Shown here: piece by piece, positions 7,358 to 14,863 of the stretch
Layout: each line of letters opens with the position of its first letter
Numbering within the stretch: position 1 is the stretch's first letter
Origin: DATHTK01 sp035463295
Lineage (GTDB): Bacteria; Actinomycetota; Rubrobacteria; Rubrobacterales; Rubrobacteraceae
Length of the DNA stretch: 24,037 nucleotides
NCBI GenBank assembly: GCA_035463295.1
Contig: DATHTK010000105.1
Coordinates: 1-24,037, forward strand
Direction of reading: 5' to 3'
Notes under the pieces: model-generated
Seen by the model: only the letters and a program-made list of their open reading frames with translations
What the model was told of the DNA's origin: nothing
Databases searched by the model: none
Program-made: the position numbers and the translations under genes

Positions 7358-8338
7358 ATGGAAGAGCGTGAGATCACAATTGTCAAGGCGGAGAGGGAGA
7401 CCCCTTTCTCGCGCGGCATCCTGGCTCAGACCCTCTCGCAGGCCGGGGCCCGGCCGCAATTGGCTCACGAGATAGCGAGCGAGGTGCGCGCGGAGCTTCT
7501 GGCCGAGGAGCGCTACACGGTCGAGGAGGAGGAGGTCCTGGCGAGGGTCCGCGACAAGCTCGTAAAGAAGGACGCCATCGTCGTCGGCCGGCTGGACAAG
7601 TGGCGCATCCTGCGCGAGTCCACCGAGCCGATCGTGGTGCTCATCGGCGGGGCGACCGGGGTCGGCACGAGCACGCTCGCCGCCGACGTCGCCCGGAGGT
7701 TGAACATCCAGAGCGTCATAGGCACCGACTCGATCCGCGAGGTTCTCCGCCGGGCCATAAGCCCCGATCTCCTACCCATACTCCACAAGAGCTCCTTCGA
7801 GATAACGCGCGAGGACCTGCGGGTGCCGATCGAGGAGGACCCGGTCGTCTTCGGCTTCAGGCAGCAGGCCGTGCAGGTGGCCGTCGGTGTCGAGGCGGTC
7901 GTGGACCGCGGACTCAAGGAAGGGACGAACCTCGTCGTCGAGGGGGTTCACCTGGTGCCCGAGATCATTCTGAGCCGCTACCAGGACCACCCGAACGTCT
8001 GTCCGCTCGTGGTGTATCTCTCCGACGAGCACGTCCACCGCTCCCGGTTCTACATCCGCGCTCTGGGTACCGCGATGCGCCGTCCGGCCGAAGAGTACAT
8101 CGCCTACTTCCCCGAGATCCGGCGCATCCACGACTACATCGTCCAGAGCGCCGGGCGCGCCGGGGTGCAGACGGTCGAGAACCTCTCCATCGAGAACACC
8201 TCCGACGCGGCGGTCGAGATCGTCACCAACCGCGTCTCGGGGATAGCGGAGAAGGCGAGTCGGCGGCCCTCCTCGCTGCTGGTCGACATCGGCACGCCGC
8301 GTCAGGGGGTCCCGATGAGACGCGCGAAAAGCGGTTAG
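7358..8338 (+). CDS. 2-phosphoglycerate kinase-like P-loop protein with ATP-cone-like N-terminus, 326 aa
   Basis: Residues 5-70 (ITIVKAERETPFSRGILAQT and following helices ending VRDKLVKK) resemble the ATP-cone-like regulatory domain of archaeal 2-phosphoglycerate kinases. The kinase domain starts with VVLIGGATGVGTSTLA (93-108). This is a Walker A loop in which the usual Lys is Thr104 (GVGTST); as I recall, this variant is normal in the 2-phosphoglycerate kinase family. It continues IGTDSIREVLRR (121-132) and LVVEGVHLVPEII (192-204). In methanogens the enzyme phosphorylates 2-phosphoglycerate to 2,3-bisphosphoglycerate on the way to cyclic 2,3-diphosphoglycerate. The bacterial role is unclear; a part in compatible-solute or glycerate metabolism is only a guess. 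The ATG at 7358 has a weak G-rich site upstream. Confidence 0.82.
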   Translation: MEEREITIVKAERETPFSRGILAQTLSQAGARPQLAHEIASEVRAELLAEERYTVEEEEVLARVRDKLVKKDAIVVGRLDKWRILRESTEPIVVLIGGATGVGTSTLAADVARRLNIQSVIGTDSIREVLRRAISPDLLPILHKSSFEITREDLRVPIEEDPVVFGFRQQAVQVAVGVEAVVDRGLKEGTNLVVEGVHLVPEIILSRYQDHPNVCPLVVYLSDEHVHRSRFYIRALGTAMRRPAEEYIAYFPEIRRIHDYIVQSAGRAGVQTVENLSIENTSDAAVEIVTNRVSGIAEKASRRPSSLLVDIGTPRQGVPMRRAKSG

Positions 8339-8372
8339 AATGGAGACCACGAGCTCCGGGAGGTAGACGCAG

Positions 8373-8876
8373 GTGGACAAGCAGCGGCTGAGGGCCTTCT
8401 TGCTCGGCGGGGCAGCGGGGCTTCTCGCTGGCGTGATCCTGGCTCCGCGCAGCGGCAGGGAGATGAGAGGCTCCATAGCCGACCGCGCGGGAGAGGCCCG
8501 CGAGAGGAGCCGCGAGACCCTTTTCGAGGCGCAGGAACGGCTGCAGGAGCGCCGGGCAGCTGCCCGCGAAGGCTCTCACAGGCGCGCTCGTGATAGCGAC
8601 GCCGCGACAATCGGCGAGCCGGAGGTCGCACCACAGCCACCCGGGGAGCTCGGACGGCAGGACCCGGAGCCGCTGCGGCCGAGGCTCCACGAGGTGCCCC
8701 GCGACCTTGCGGAGGAGACGCCGGATGAGAGCGCCGGACGTGAGGCCGAGAGGTCAGAGGAGTTGCGCAGGAAGGTGCAGCAGACGCGGGCGCGCCTCAG
8801 GGAGAGGCTGGTCACTCCCCCGGAGAGTGGGGAAGGGTCGCAGGATCACGACGACGACCCGGGACCGCCGCGATGA
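8373..8876 (+). CDS. YtxH-like small membrane-anchored protein, 167 aa
   Basis: Residues 1-35 (MDKQRLRAFLLGGAAGLLAG then VILAPRSGREMRGSIADRAG) match the YtxH / gas-vesicle-like motif: a Gly-Ala-rich transmembrane helix ending L-A-P-x-S-G-x-E-x-R. The rest is highly charged, with coiled-coil stretches (about 30-68 and 112-148) and a disordered, acidic, Pro-rich tail. YtxH-type proteins are small stress-associated or envelope-associated proteins without a known enzymatic activity. The GTG start has GGGAGG 9 bases upstream. The last codons overlap the next gene by ATGA, so it is coupled to the acetyltransferase-like gene. Confidence 0.75.
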   Translation: MDKQRLRAFLLGGAAGLLAGVILAPRSGREMRGSIADRAGEARERSRETLFEAQERLQERRAAAREGSHRRARDSDAATIGEPEVAPQPPGELGRQDPEPLRPRLHEVPRDLAEETPDESAGREAERSEELRRKVQQTRARLRERLVTPPESGEGSQDHDDDPGPPR

Positions 8877-9499
8877 AACCAGCCCCCTTCGTGCCGCTGG
8901 TCTCCGCCATCTCGCCTCAGGAGGCCGGTGCGGTGACCGGACTCGAGGCGACCATCTCGCACTGGACGGAGGGGATGCGCTCCGCGGAGGAGTGGGTCCG
9001 GGACCTTGAGGAAAGCTGGGGCACGGCGGGGTTCGTCGTGAGGCGTGGAGGAGACGTCTCGGGCTTCGTGGTCTACGCGCCCCATGAGTACCTGTCGCGG
9101 GCCGGACGCTACCCCGTGGGGCCGCTCGACGAGGATGCCGTCCTCCTTGCCGACGTCGCGGGGGATACGCGCACGCGGCGCCGCCTGCTGGTCAGGATGC
9201 TGCGGGATCTCCGGCACCGGGGCGTGGGAAGAGTCGAGGCGATCACCAGCGACCGGGGCCTCCCGCACCACGTTCCGACCGCCTTTCTCCTGGAGAGCGG
9301 CTGGAGGCCGGTACGCCGCGCCCCTTACAAGAGGAGCTACTACACCCTGACGCGCACCGATCTAGGAAGCGCCGTCGAGGCGAAGGAGCTCGCCCGGGCG
9401 CTCATCGGGAAGGTGCGGTTGCCGGGCCTCAAGTCCCCGGTCCCGGCCCCCGGGACGTTCGCTGCGGATGGACGGAGCGGCACCCAGGCACTCCGCTAG
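8873..9499 (+). CDS. GNAT-like acetyltransferase, 208 aa
   Basis: The overall pattern fits the GCN5-related N-acetyltransferase fold: an N-terminal helix with WTEGMRSAEEWVRDLEESWG, a strand-turn-strand GFVVRRGGDVSGFVVYAP (about 55-72), then TRTRRRLLVRMLRDLRHRGV (103-122) in the place of motif A, and VEAITSDRG followed by AFLLESGWRPVRRAPYKRSY (motif B region). The canonical R/Q-x-x-G-x-G/A acetyl-CoA loop is not clean, so catalytic activity is uncertain. The substrate is unknown. Translation is coupled to the YtxH-like gene by a four-base ATGA overlap. The stop is one base away from the convergent minus-strand gene. Confidence 0.6.
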   Translation: MKPAPFVPLVSAISPQEAGAVTGLEATISHWTEGMRSAEEWVRDLEESWGTAGFVVRRGGDVSGFVVYAPHEYLSRAGRYPVGPLDEDAVLLADVAGDTRTRRRLLVRMLRDLRHRGVGRVEAITSDRGLPHHVPTAFLLESGWRPVRRAPYKRSYYTLTRTDLGSAVEAKELARALIGKVRLPGLKSPVPAPGTFAADGRSGTQALR

Positions 9500-9500
9500 C

Positions 9501-9995
9501 TCAGAGGGGTAGGATCAGGGTCTTTGCGGCCGAGACGCCCTCCGGAGTTCTCGCCCGGATCTCCACGATCCTTCGCGGTAGCTCTGGGGTATCGGGGGTC
9601 GTAGTCTCTACCAGCGGTGCGAGGTCGAGGGCGAAGTTCACGGTGACCGACCGACCGGCGCCCAGCTCCTCGACCGTCCTGCGGTAGTAGCGAGCGTCGG
9701 AGAGCGCCGTGTTCTCCGAGTAGACCTCGACCGTGAGGTTCACGTCCGACACCGCCTCATCACCCGTGTTCTCCACCCCGACGTCGAGGCTCTGGTTCGG
9801 GAGCGCCTCGAGGGTGGCGAGTCGGTCTTCGTCGAGGCTCATCTCCAGGTTCGGCCCCTGTTCGGTGCGCTGCGGGCCGGGCTCGAGGCTCTTCTCGGCC
9901 GGACCGGTGCCGGAGTTCGCGAGCATCAGGAACGCCCCCGCCGTAAGGAGAAAGGCCACAGCCGCGCCGGAGATCCAGAACAGGGCCTCCCTCAA
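9501..9995 (-). CDS. Membrane-anchored extracytoplasmic protein of the two-component operon, 164 aa
   Basis: One N-terminal hydrophobic segment (residues 6-26, FWISGAAVAFLLTAGAFLML) acts as signal-anchor. A linker rich in Pro, Gly and Glu follows, then a beta-rich domain (about 50-164) with QSLDVGVENTGDEAVSDVNL and RSVTVNFALDLAPL. That pattern resembles immunoglobulin-like CARDB/FxxxD-type folds, but I do not assign a family firmly. The start is a TTG whose TTGA overlaps the lipoprotein gene's TGA, with GGGAG 8 bases upstream. Being last in a regulator-kinase-lipoprotein operon, it may act as an accessory sensor or envelope factor; that is inference. Confidence 0.7.
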   Translation of the reverse strand: MREALFWISGAAVAFLLTAGAFLMLANSGTGPAEKSLEPGPQRTEQGPNLEMSLDEDRLATLEALPNQSLDVGVENTGDEAVSDVNLTVEVYSENTALSDARYYRRTVEELGAGRSVTVNFALDLAPLVETTTPDTPELPRRIVEIRARTPEGVSAAKTLILPL

Positions 9996-11206
9996 CGCGG
10001 CATCTCCCGGTCGCTGACGGGGACCTCGTAGACGTTGAAGAAGTCCTCCAGCAGAGCCTGCGCCGGAGCGCCGCGCACGACGGGCTCGCCTGAGGGGACC
10101 CCGCGAGCGACGATCGCGACGCCGTCGCCGGTCGGTGACCAGTCGAGGTCGTCGGGCCCGGTCTTTATCTCCATGTCCTCGTTGGTCGTAACGGCGTCGA
10201 GATCCTGCGCCTCGAGGCCGAGGACGTACAGGTTTATCGGCGAGTTGGGGTTGAGGCGCCCGATCACCGCGAGCCGCTTGCCATTTGGCGAGGCCTGGAC
10301 GCTCGCGGCGACGAATTCCCTCCCTACGCCCGGTGCGGGTTGGGGAAGCTGATCTTCATCCGGGTCCGTCGGCACGCGGTAGAGGTTGTAGAGGGCCGTC
10401 TTCTCGCTCCCGGAGGTCCCACTCTCGCCGCCCACGTAGTAGATGCCGTGCTCGGTCCATTGAGGCGTGCCAAAGATCTGCTGGTCCGCTCCCAGGCTGA
10501 CGACCCGACGGCTCTCGCCGGTCCGGAGGTCGAAGAGGTGCAGGTCGTAGGGGCCTTCCGGCCCGCCGGCGCGCGCCGCGAGGACGGCCTCCTCGCCGCT
10601 GGGTGAGGGAGAGATGCCGGTGACGACGCCCCTGATGACGTCGGTGAAGACACGCCCTATCTCGCCGTTCGAGCGCAACGCGGCGAGCCCGGTCTTGGAA
10701 GGGGAGATCTCGAAGGCGACGATCATGGTTTCGGCCTCGGGGTCAGCGCTCATCGCCCGAATTCCCGTCGAGACCTCCTCCACTGCGAGCGAACCCTCCT
10801 CGTAGGTTCCCCGGTACAGGGGTCTCGGCGTGCCGGGCTCCCCGGCCGGGGAGCCCCCGAGGATCGCCAGGCTGTCCTCTCCCGTCCACTCGGCTTCCTC
10901 GGCGCCGAAGTCCTTGGTGGTCCAGCGCCGGACACCGTCGGTGTCTACAGACCCGTCCACCACGTAGCCGTCCGTGATGAAGGCGATCCGGTCTCCGTCC
11001 GGCGCCCAACTCGGTGCCCCCTTGTGCCCGGGGCCGGAGCTCACGGCCAGGGTGCCCGGCCCGAGACCGGGGTCGGCGTGGCCTTCCATGGCGGGTAGGG
11101 GCGGTATCGAGGACCGCTCGTCAGATCGCATGCACCCCGTCAGGACGAGAACGAGCGCGGCGAGGAGAGGGGCGCACCACGTGCTTCCGTACCTTCTATA
11201 TAGCAT
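9992..11206 (-). CDS. Beta-propeller lipoprotein, LpqB-like in position, 404 aa
   Basis: The signal peptide has a basic start (MLYRRYGSTW) and hydrophobic core (APLLAALVLVLTG), with lipobox LTGC at 22-25; Cys25 would be lipidated. The mature part shows repeated TolB/PD40-type blades: GAPSWAPDGDRIAFI, ISPSPSGEEAVLAAR, VQASPNGKRLAVIG and LDWSPTGDGVAIVA. In many actinobacteria the lipoprotein downstream of MtrAB is LpqB, which has GerMN domains before a propeller. This protein is shorter and shows no GerMN region, so it is at most an LpqB-like analogue. The ATG at 11206 is chosen because it gives a proper signal peptide. It lies inside the kinase's last codons (11-bp overlap) and has no good ribosome site, suggesting coupling. 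Longer forms upstream would bury the signal peptide. Confidence 0.82.
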   Translation of the reverse strand: MLYRRYGSTWCAPLLAALVLVLTGCMRSDERSSIPPLPAMEGHADPGLGPGTLAVSSGPGHKGAPSWAPDGDRIAFITDGYVVDGSVDTDGVRRWTTKDFGAEEAEWTGEDSLAILGGSPAGEPGTPRPLYRGTYEEGSLAVEEVSTGIRAMSADPEAETMIVAFEISPSKTGLAALRSNGEIGRVFTDVIRGVVTGISPSPSGEEAVLAARAGGPEGPYDLHLFDLRTGESRRVVSLGADQQIFGTPQWTEHGIYYVGGESGTSGSEKTALYNLYRVPTDPDEDQLPQPAPGVGREFVAASVQASPNGKRLAVIGRLNPNSPINLYVLGLEAQDLDAVTTNEDMEIKTGPDDLDWSPTGDGVAIVARGVPSGEPVVRGAPAQALLEDFFNVYEVPVSDREMPR

Positions 11207-13022
11207 AGCTTGCGGAGCGGGGGGGCAGCGTCTTGGGGAGGCGGACCTCGAACGTGGAGCCAACCCCGGCCTCGCTCCCTACGGAGATCTCACCGCCGTG
11301 CATCTCGACTATCTGCTTGCTGATGGCGAGACCGAGCCCGCTCCCACCGGTCGCGCGGGAGCGATCCTTGTTCACGCGGTAGAACCGCTCGAAGAGCTGG
11401 TCCAGCTCTTCCGGCGGGATCCCGACGCCCGTGTCCCTCACCCGCACGGTCACGAAGGAGACGTCTTCCTCTATCTCGACGAATACGTCGTCACCGCGGT
11501 CGGAGTACTTGACCGCGTTGTCGATCAGGTTGATAAACACCTGGTAGAGCTTCTGGACGTCGCAGACGCACCGGTGTTCGGCGTCGTAGTCGAAGTGGAT
11601 CTCGATGCCGAACCTCTGCGCTTTCGCCTCGACGGCCTCTATGGCGGTCCGGACGATCCTGCTCATATCGGTGGGCCCGACCTCCAGCTGGTACTGCCAG
11701 GAGTCGAGCTGGGCGAGCGTCAGCAGCTCCTCCACCATCCCGCGGATCCGCTTCAGCTCGCCGTCCGCCAGCTGCAGCGCCCGGTGCTCCAGCGGGTCGA
11801 GCCTCTCGCGGGCACGCTCGAGCAGGTCTATGGCGCTCTGGATCGTCGTCAGGGGCGTCCTGAGCTCGTGGGAGACGTCGGAGACGAAGGCGGTCTTGGT
11901 CTTTTCCAGGGAACGGTGCTCGGTTATGTCCCTGACGGCGAGGATGATGCCCCCGCTCTCACCGCTCTCTTCGCGGTTCATCTGGGCGGCGTAGGCCCAG
12001 TAGGCCTTGTTCCCGAGCTCTACTTCTCGGACCGCGACCCCGTTCGCGGCCGCTTCGCGCAGGCACAGGAGGATCTCTGAGTGGACCCCGAGCTCCTCGA
12101 GCGAGCGGCCCTGGTCGGAGGTGCGGATGCCGAGCATCCGGGCCGCGGCCGGGTTGACCATCGTGATCCGCTCGCTGGCGTCTGTCGCGACGACCGCCTC
12201 GGGAGAGGCCTCGAGCACCGCCTCCAGACGGCTCTTCTGTTCCTGGATCTGGCCTACGTAGTGCTCTATCTCCTCGGCCATGTAGTTGAAAGCCCGGGCG
12301 AGCTCGCCCAATTCATCCCTGCTCGTCACCGGTACGGCCGTGGCGTAGTCGCCGGAGGCGACCCTTATGGCGGCGTCCCGGGTCTCCGTGAGGGGACGTA
12401 TGATCCGGCGCGTCAGCAGGAAGCTCGCCGCCCCCGCGAGCATCACGCTCGCCAGTATGGCACCCAGAATTCCGTATCGCAGGTAGGCGAGGGTCTGGTC
12501 GAGCTCGTCCTCCGGGGCATCGTAGATCATCACGCCCCGGATGTTCCCGTCAGGCCCGAGGATCGGCCACACCGTCACGTAGCGCGAACCTTCGCCGCTC
12601 CGCTCTAGCTGGCCCGTGCCCCGGCGCGAGCTGGTCGCCTCGGTCAGGACCTCCTCCTCGAGCCCGAGCCGCTCGTACGCCTGACGGGCGTCCAGCGGGT
12701 CGCCAAGACCGTCACGGGCGGCCAGGGGCTGGCCGTCGGGTCCGAGGAAGATCACCTCGAGCCCCGTCGGGTCCGCCACGACGCGCACCAGCTCCTCGGC
12801 GTAGGACTCGGGCGGCGGGAGGGTCCCGTCCTCGGGGTTCCGGAGACCCTCGAGAAAGGTCTGCGCGCCGGCGTTCGCCGTCTGGGAGCGCTGGATGAGC
12901 AGGTTGTTCTCGGCGGTGACGAGCCGGTTCTGCGCGAAGTAGTAGAGGACGAGCCCTATCATCAGGCTGGTCACGGACGAGATGCCGACGAGCGCCACGA
13001 AGATCCGGGCCTTGAAGCTCAA
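11196..13022 (-). CDS. Membrane sensor histidine kinase with HAMP and PAS domains, 608 aa
   Basis: Order of parts: TM1 (about 7-29), an extracytoplasmic sensor region (30-182, with GLEVIFLGPDGQPLAARDG and YVTVWPILGPDGNIRGVMIY, a PAS/Cache-like fold), TM2 (183-205), HAMP (205-258), cytoplasmic PAS (262-375), and HisKA with SHELRTP (His385 phosphorylation site). The ATPase domain has the N box NLIDNAVKYS (498-507), G1 DTGVGI (530-535), FERFYRV and G2 GGSGLGLAI (559-567). All catalytic boxes are intact. The layout is that of WalK/PhoR-type kinases. The frame is open back to the regulator's stop. TTG at 13022 is the conventional start, but its ribosome site is poor; a CTG at 13031 has GAAGG four bases upstream. 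It lies 45 bp after the response regulator gene, its likely partner. Confidence 0.95.
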   Translation of the reverse strand: MSFKARIFVALVGISSVTSLMIGLVLYYFAQNRLVTAENNLLIQRSQTANAGAQTFLEGLRNPEDGTLPPPESYAEELVRVVADPTGLEVIFLGPDGQPLAARDGLGDPLDARQAYERLGLEEEVLTEATSSRRGTGQLERSGEGSRYVTVWPILGPDGNIRGVMIYDAPEDELDQTLAYLRYGILGAILASVMLAGAASFLLTRRIIRPLTETRDAAIRVASGDYATAVPVTSRDELGELARAFNYMAEEIEHYVGQIQEQKSRLEAVLEASPEAVVATDASERITMVNPAAARMLGIRTSDQGRSLEELGVHSEILLCLREAAANGVAVREVELGNKAYWAYAAQMNREESGESGGIILAVRDITEHRSLEKTKTAFVSDVSHELRTPLTTIQSAIDLLERARERLDPLEHRALQLADGELKRIRGMVEELLTLAQLDSWQYQLEVGPTDMSRIVRTAIEAVEAKAQRFGIEIHFDYDAEHRCVCDVQKLYQVFINLIDNAVKYSDRGDDVFVEIEEDVSFVTVRVRDTGVGIPPEELDQLFERFYRVNKDRSRATGGSGLGLAISKQIVEMHGGEISVGSEAGVGSTFEVRLPKTLPPRSASYAI

Positions 13023-13067
13023 GGCCGGCAGGTAACCTTCTCTACCCCTCTTCTCTATGAGGCCCCT

Positions 13068-13757
13068 CTACGGACGGGCGGCCCGGTAACCGACGCTCGG
13101 GACGGTCTGGATGATCTCGGGCCTCGACGGGTCGCGCTCGATTTTCGCCCGAAGCCTGCTTATGTGGACGTCTATGTAACGGCTCGCCAGGTAGTGCGAC
13201 CCCGTGGAGACCGCCTCGGAGATCTGCGCCCGTGTGAAGGCCCGTCCGGGGCGTCGCATGAGGAGCGCGAGGATCTTGAACTCCGTCGGCGTGAGGTCGA
13301 GGGGCTCCCCCTCGCGGCTGACCGTGTAACCGCTCGGGTCGAGCTCCAGCGACCCGAGCCTCAGTGTGTCGCCGCGCCTCTTGCCGTCCCGGCGCCCGAA
13401 CCGGCGCAGAATGGCTTTTATCCTGGCGAGCAACTCCTTGGTGTCGAAGGGCTTGGTTATGTAGTCGTCGGCCCCGAGCTCGAGGCCGACAACCTTGTCC
13501 ACCGACTGGCTCTTCGCCGTCAGGAGTACCACCGGCACGTCGCTCTGCTCGCGCATCTTCTTCAAGACCTCGAAACCGCTCATCTTCGGCAGCATGATGT
13601 CGAGGACCACGAGATCGAGGCCCTCCCGCCCGAGGATCCGCAGCGCCTCGAACCCATCCTCCGCCGTCAATACCCGGTAGCCCTCCGAGGCGAGCACGAT
13701 GGACGTTACCTCTAGCAGCGCCGCGTCGTCGTCCACCAGTAGAATAGTCTCTTCCAA
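13068..13757 (-). CDS. OmpR/PhoB-family response regulator, 229 aa
   Basis: Receiver domain (1-118) with the acidic pair in LLVDDD (D9, D10), phospho-acceptor D53 (LVVLDIMLP), T80 and K102 (TKPF). A winged-helix DNA-binding domain (about 132-227) follows, with LTPTEFKILALLMRRPGRAF and SRYIDVHISRLRAKIERDPS, ending in the VPSVGYR hairpin. It would be phosphorylated by the kinase encoded downstream and regulate envelope or phosphate-type genes. Its motifs fit PhoP, MtrA and WalR equally. The start is TTG at 13757 with GGGAGG 11 bases upstream. It is the first gene of a four-gene operon. A promoter and a palindrome at 13821-13841 suggest autoregulation. Confidence 0.95.
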   Translation of the reverse strand: MEETILLVDDDAALLEVTSIVLASEGYRVLTAEDGFEALRILGREGLDLVVLDIMLPKMSGFEVLKKMREQSDVPVVLLTAKSQSVDKVVGLELGADDYITKPFDTKELLARIKAILRRFGRRDGKRRGDTLRLGSLELDPSGYTVSREGEPLDLTPTEFKILALLMRRPGRAFTRAQISEAVSTGSHYLASRYIDVHISRLRAKIERDPSRPEIIQTVPSVGYRAARP

Positions 13758-13811
13758 ACTACCGAATACCTCCCGGTACCCCTCGTCATCTCCTCAGGAA
13801 ACGTAATCCTA

Positions 13812-13835
13812 CCTTAAGGGTTAGCCGTTCGCTAA
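13812..13835. repeat. Inverted repeats at the two-component operon transcription start
   Basis: TTAGC-cgttc-GCTAA (13821-13835) overlaps the predicted start of transcription, followed immediately by the 8-bp palindrome CCTTAAGG (13812-13819). The position suits an operator, for example autoregulation by the response regulator. Confidence 0.45.
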
Positions 13836-13841
13836 ATTGTA
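13836..13841 (-). promoter_or_regulatory. Candidate -10 of the two-component operon promoter
   Basis: TACAAT on the minus strand, about 80 bp before the TTG start. No strong -35 is visible, so an activator may be needed. Confidence 0.45.
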
Positions 13842-14250
13842 GCCCGCCCCGAACCGATACCCCGCCACTCCTCACGTGAGCGTGACTCGCCGCTACCGGC
13901 CGCCGGTGCACGAGGGAGCGGTCCAACCGTCCGGAAATGGCTTATTTTCCAGGTTCCACAACCGGTGGTGCGCTCCTTTCACTCCGACCACAACATCTCG
14001 CCGACGCAAGCCCCCGGCCACGGTGGCGGCGAGAGACAATTTCCCTCCCGCGGCCGCGGACCAGGGTAATATGGTATCGACGGGGTGAATCAAAGCGCCA
14101 GAGAGGGTTGAACTTCTCTCTAGTAGAGGGTGGTGGAGGGTTAGATCACCCTCGAGATGCTCCGCAGGTCGAGGATCAGGTAGAGGTTCAGAGGATGATC
14201 GGAGATCGCGCTACTACGCTACGAAGAGCGTCCCGGAGGATGTCGGACGC
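13842..14250. other. Intergenic region with little assignable content
   Basis: About 400 bp between the divergent two-component operon and the small membrane protein gene. AGAGAG-(10)-CTCTCT (14100-14121) can form a hairpin, and a TAATAT at 14067-14072 could be a -10 box but lacks a -35. Short purine-rich repeats (GAGGATCAGG, GAGGTTCAGAGG) occur around 14172-14200. Open frames here (13876-14088, 13937-14254) show no family pattern. Confidence 0.5.
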
Positions 14251-14835
14251 GTGAGCTTCGAGGCCGCGGCACTGATCGCCCTGGCCGGATGCGCTATCGG
14301 AGGCACGATCGGAGTGGTGGGGGGTGTGATCGGCCTGCTCGTGGGTCGTCGCTTTCGGGAGCTGCCGCGGGTTCGATGCGTCGCGACCGACTGGGAGATG
14401 AGGTTCGAGAAAACGGTCGCGGGGCGACGGGCGGTGTGCTCTTTTGAGCTGGATCTCTTTAACCAGGGACAGCTGGCTACCGGCATACGCGGCGTCTCGG
14501 TCTCTCTGCGTGGAGGGAACGGACAAGCACTGGTCGAGCGCCTGAGGGACCGCGGCTCGGACGAGCCTCTCTGGTCTATCGACCTGCCGCCCCGTTGCTG
14601 GGTACACGCCAGCGCCTACGCCCTCTTCGAGGGAGAGAATGTCGGTGAACTGGCGGCCTTCCGGAGCGCGCATCTTCTCGGCCAGTTTCCCGAAGGGAGG
14701 GCGTTCGACCTGAAGATCGTCGAGCGGGAAGACTTCGTCGCAAGCCCGAAGAAGGCTACCTCGGACCGCCACGACTACGTCGCCAGCCACAACTTCCGCT
14801 CCCGCTTGGCCGCACGCAAACGAACTACCGGGTGA
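14251..14835 (+). CDS. Hypothetical protein with N-terminal membrane segment, 194 aa
   Basis: Begins MSFEAAALIALAGCAIGGTI then GVVGGVIGLLVGRRF: one Gly/Ala-rich transmembrane segment (about 5-32) followed by a basic stop-transfer. The remaining 160 residues form a soluble mixed domain with alternating hydrophobic strands (VRCVATDWEMRFEKTVAGRR, CSFELDLFNQG, RGVSVSL) and a basic C-terminus, probably cytoplasmic by the positive-inside rule. The ELDLFNQG stretch has the look of a beta-sandwich. I do not recognise the family. The GTG start has GGAGGA 10-11 bases upstream. Codon bias is normal for the window. A possible terminator hairpin lies 10 bp after the stop. It stands alone, between the two-component operon and the heat-shock operon. 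Confidence 0.65.
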   Translation: MSFEAAALIALAGCAIGGTIGVVGGVIGLLVGRRFRELPRVRCVATDWEMRFEKTVAGRRAVCSFELDLFNQGQLATGIRGVSVSLRGGNGQALVERLRDRGSDEPLWSIDLPPRCWVHASAYALFEGENVGELAAFRSAHLLGQFPEGRAFDLKIVEREDFVASPKKATSDRHDYVASHNFRSRLAARKRTTG

Positions 14836-14845
14836 GCCAGCCAGG

Positions 14846-14863
14846 CGAGCCGCTCTTGGCTCG
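14846..14863 (+). terminator. Weak terminator-like hairpin
   Basis: CGAGCC-gctctt-GGCTCG, a 6-bp stem with 6-nt loop, lies 10 bp after the stop at 14835. It is followed by CTCTCTTG rather than a clean T-run. Confidence 0.3.

Noticed and set aside
9992..11263. Longer form of the lipoprotein starting at 11263
   Set aside because: It would place 19 extra residues rich in Arg and Pro before the signal peptide; the ATG at 11206 gives a normal lipoprotein leader.
10974..12080. Plus-strand open frame of 368 codons
   Set aside because: It is antisense to the histidine kinase and lipoprotein genes, both of which have clear domain motifs.
13937..14254. Plus-strand open frame of 105 codons upstream of the small membrane protein gene
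   Set aside because: Composition is shadow-like, there is no ribosome site, and it ends across the start of the accepted gene.
14188..14790. Minus-strand open frame of 200 codons
   Set aside because: It covers the same DNA as the 194-aa membrane protein gene, but lacks a membrane segment, ribosome site or recognisable domain; the plus-strand reading is better supported.
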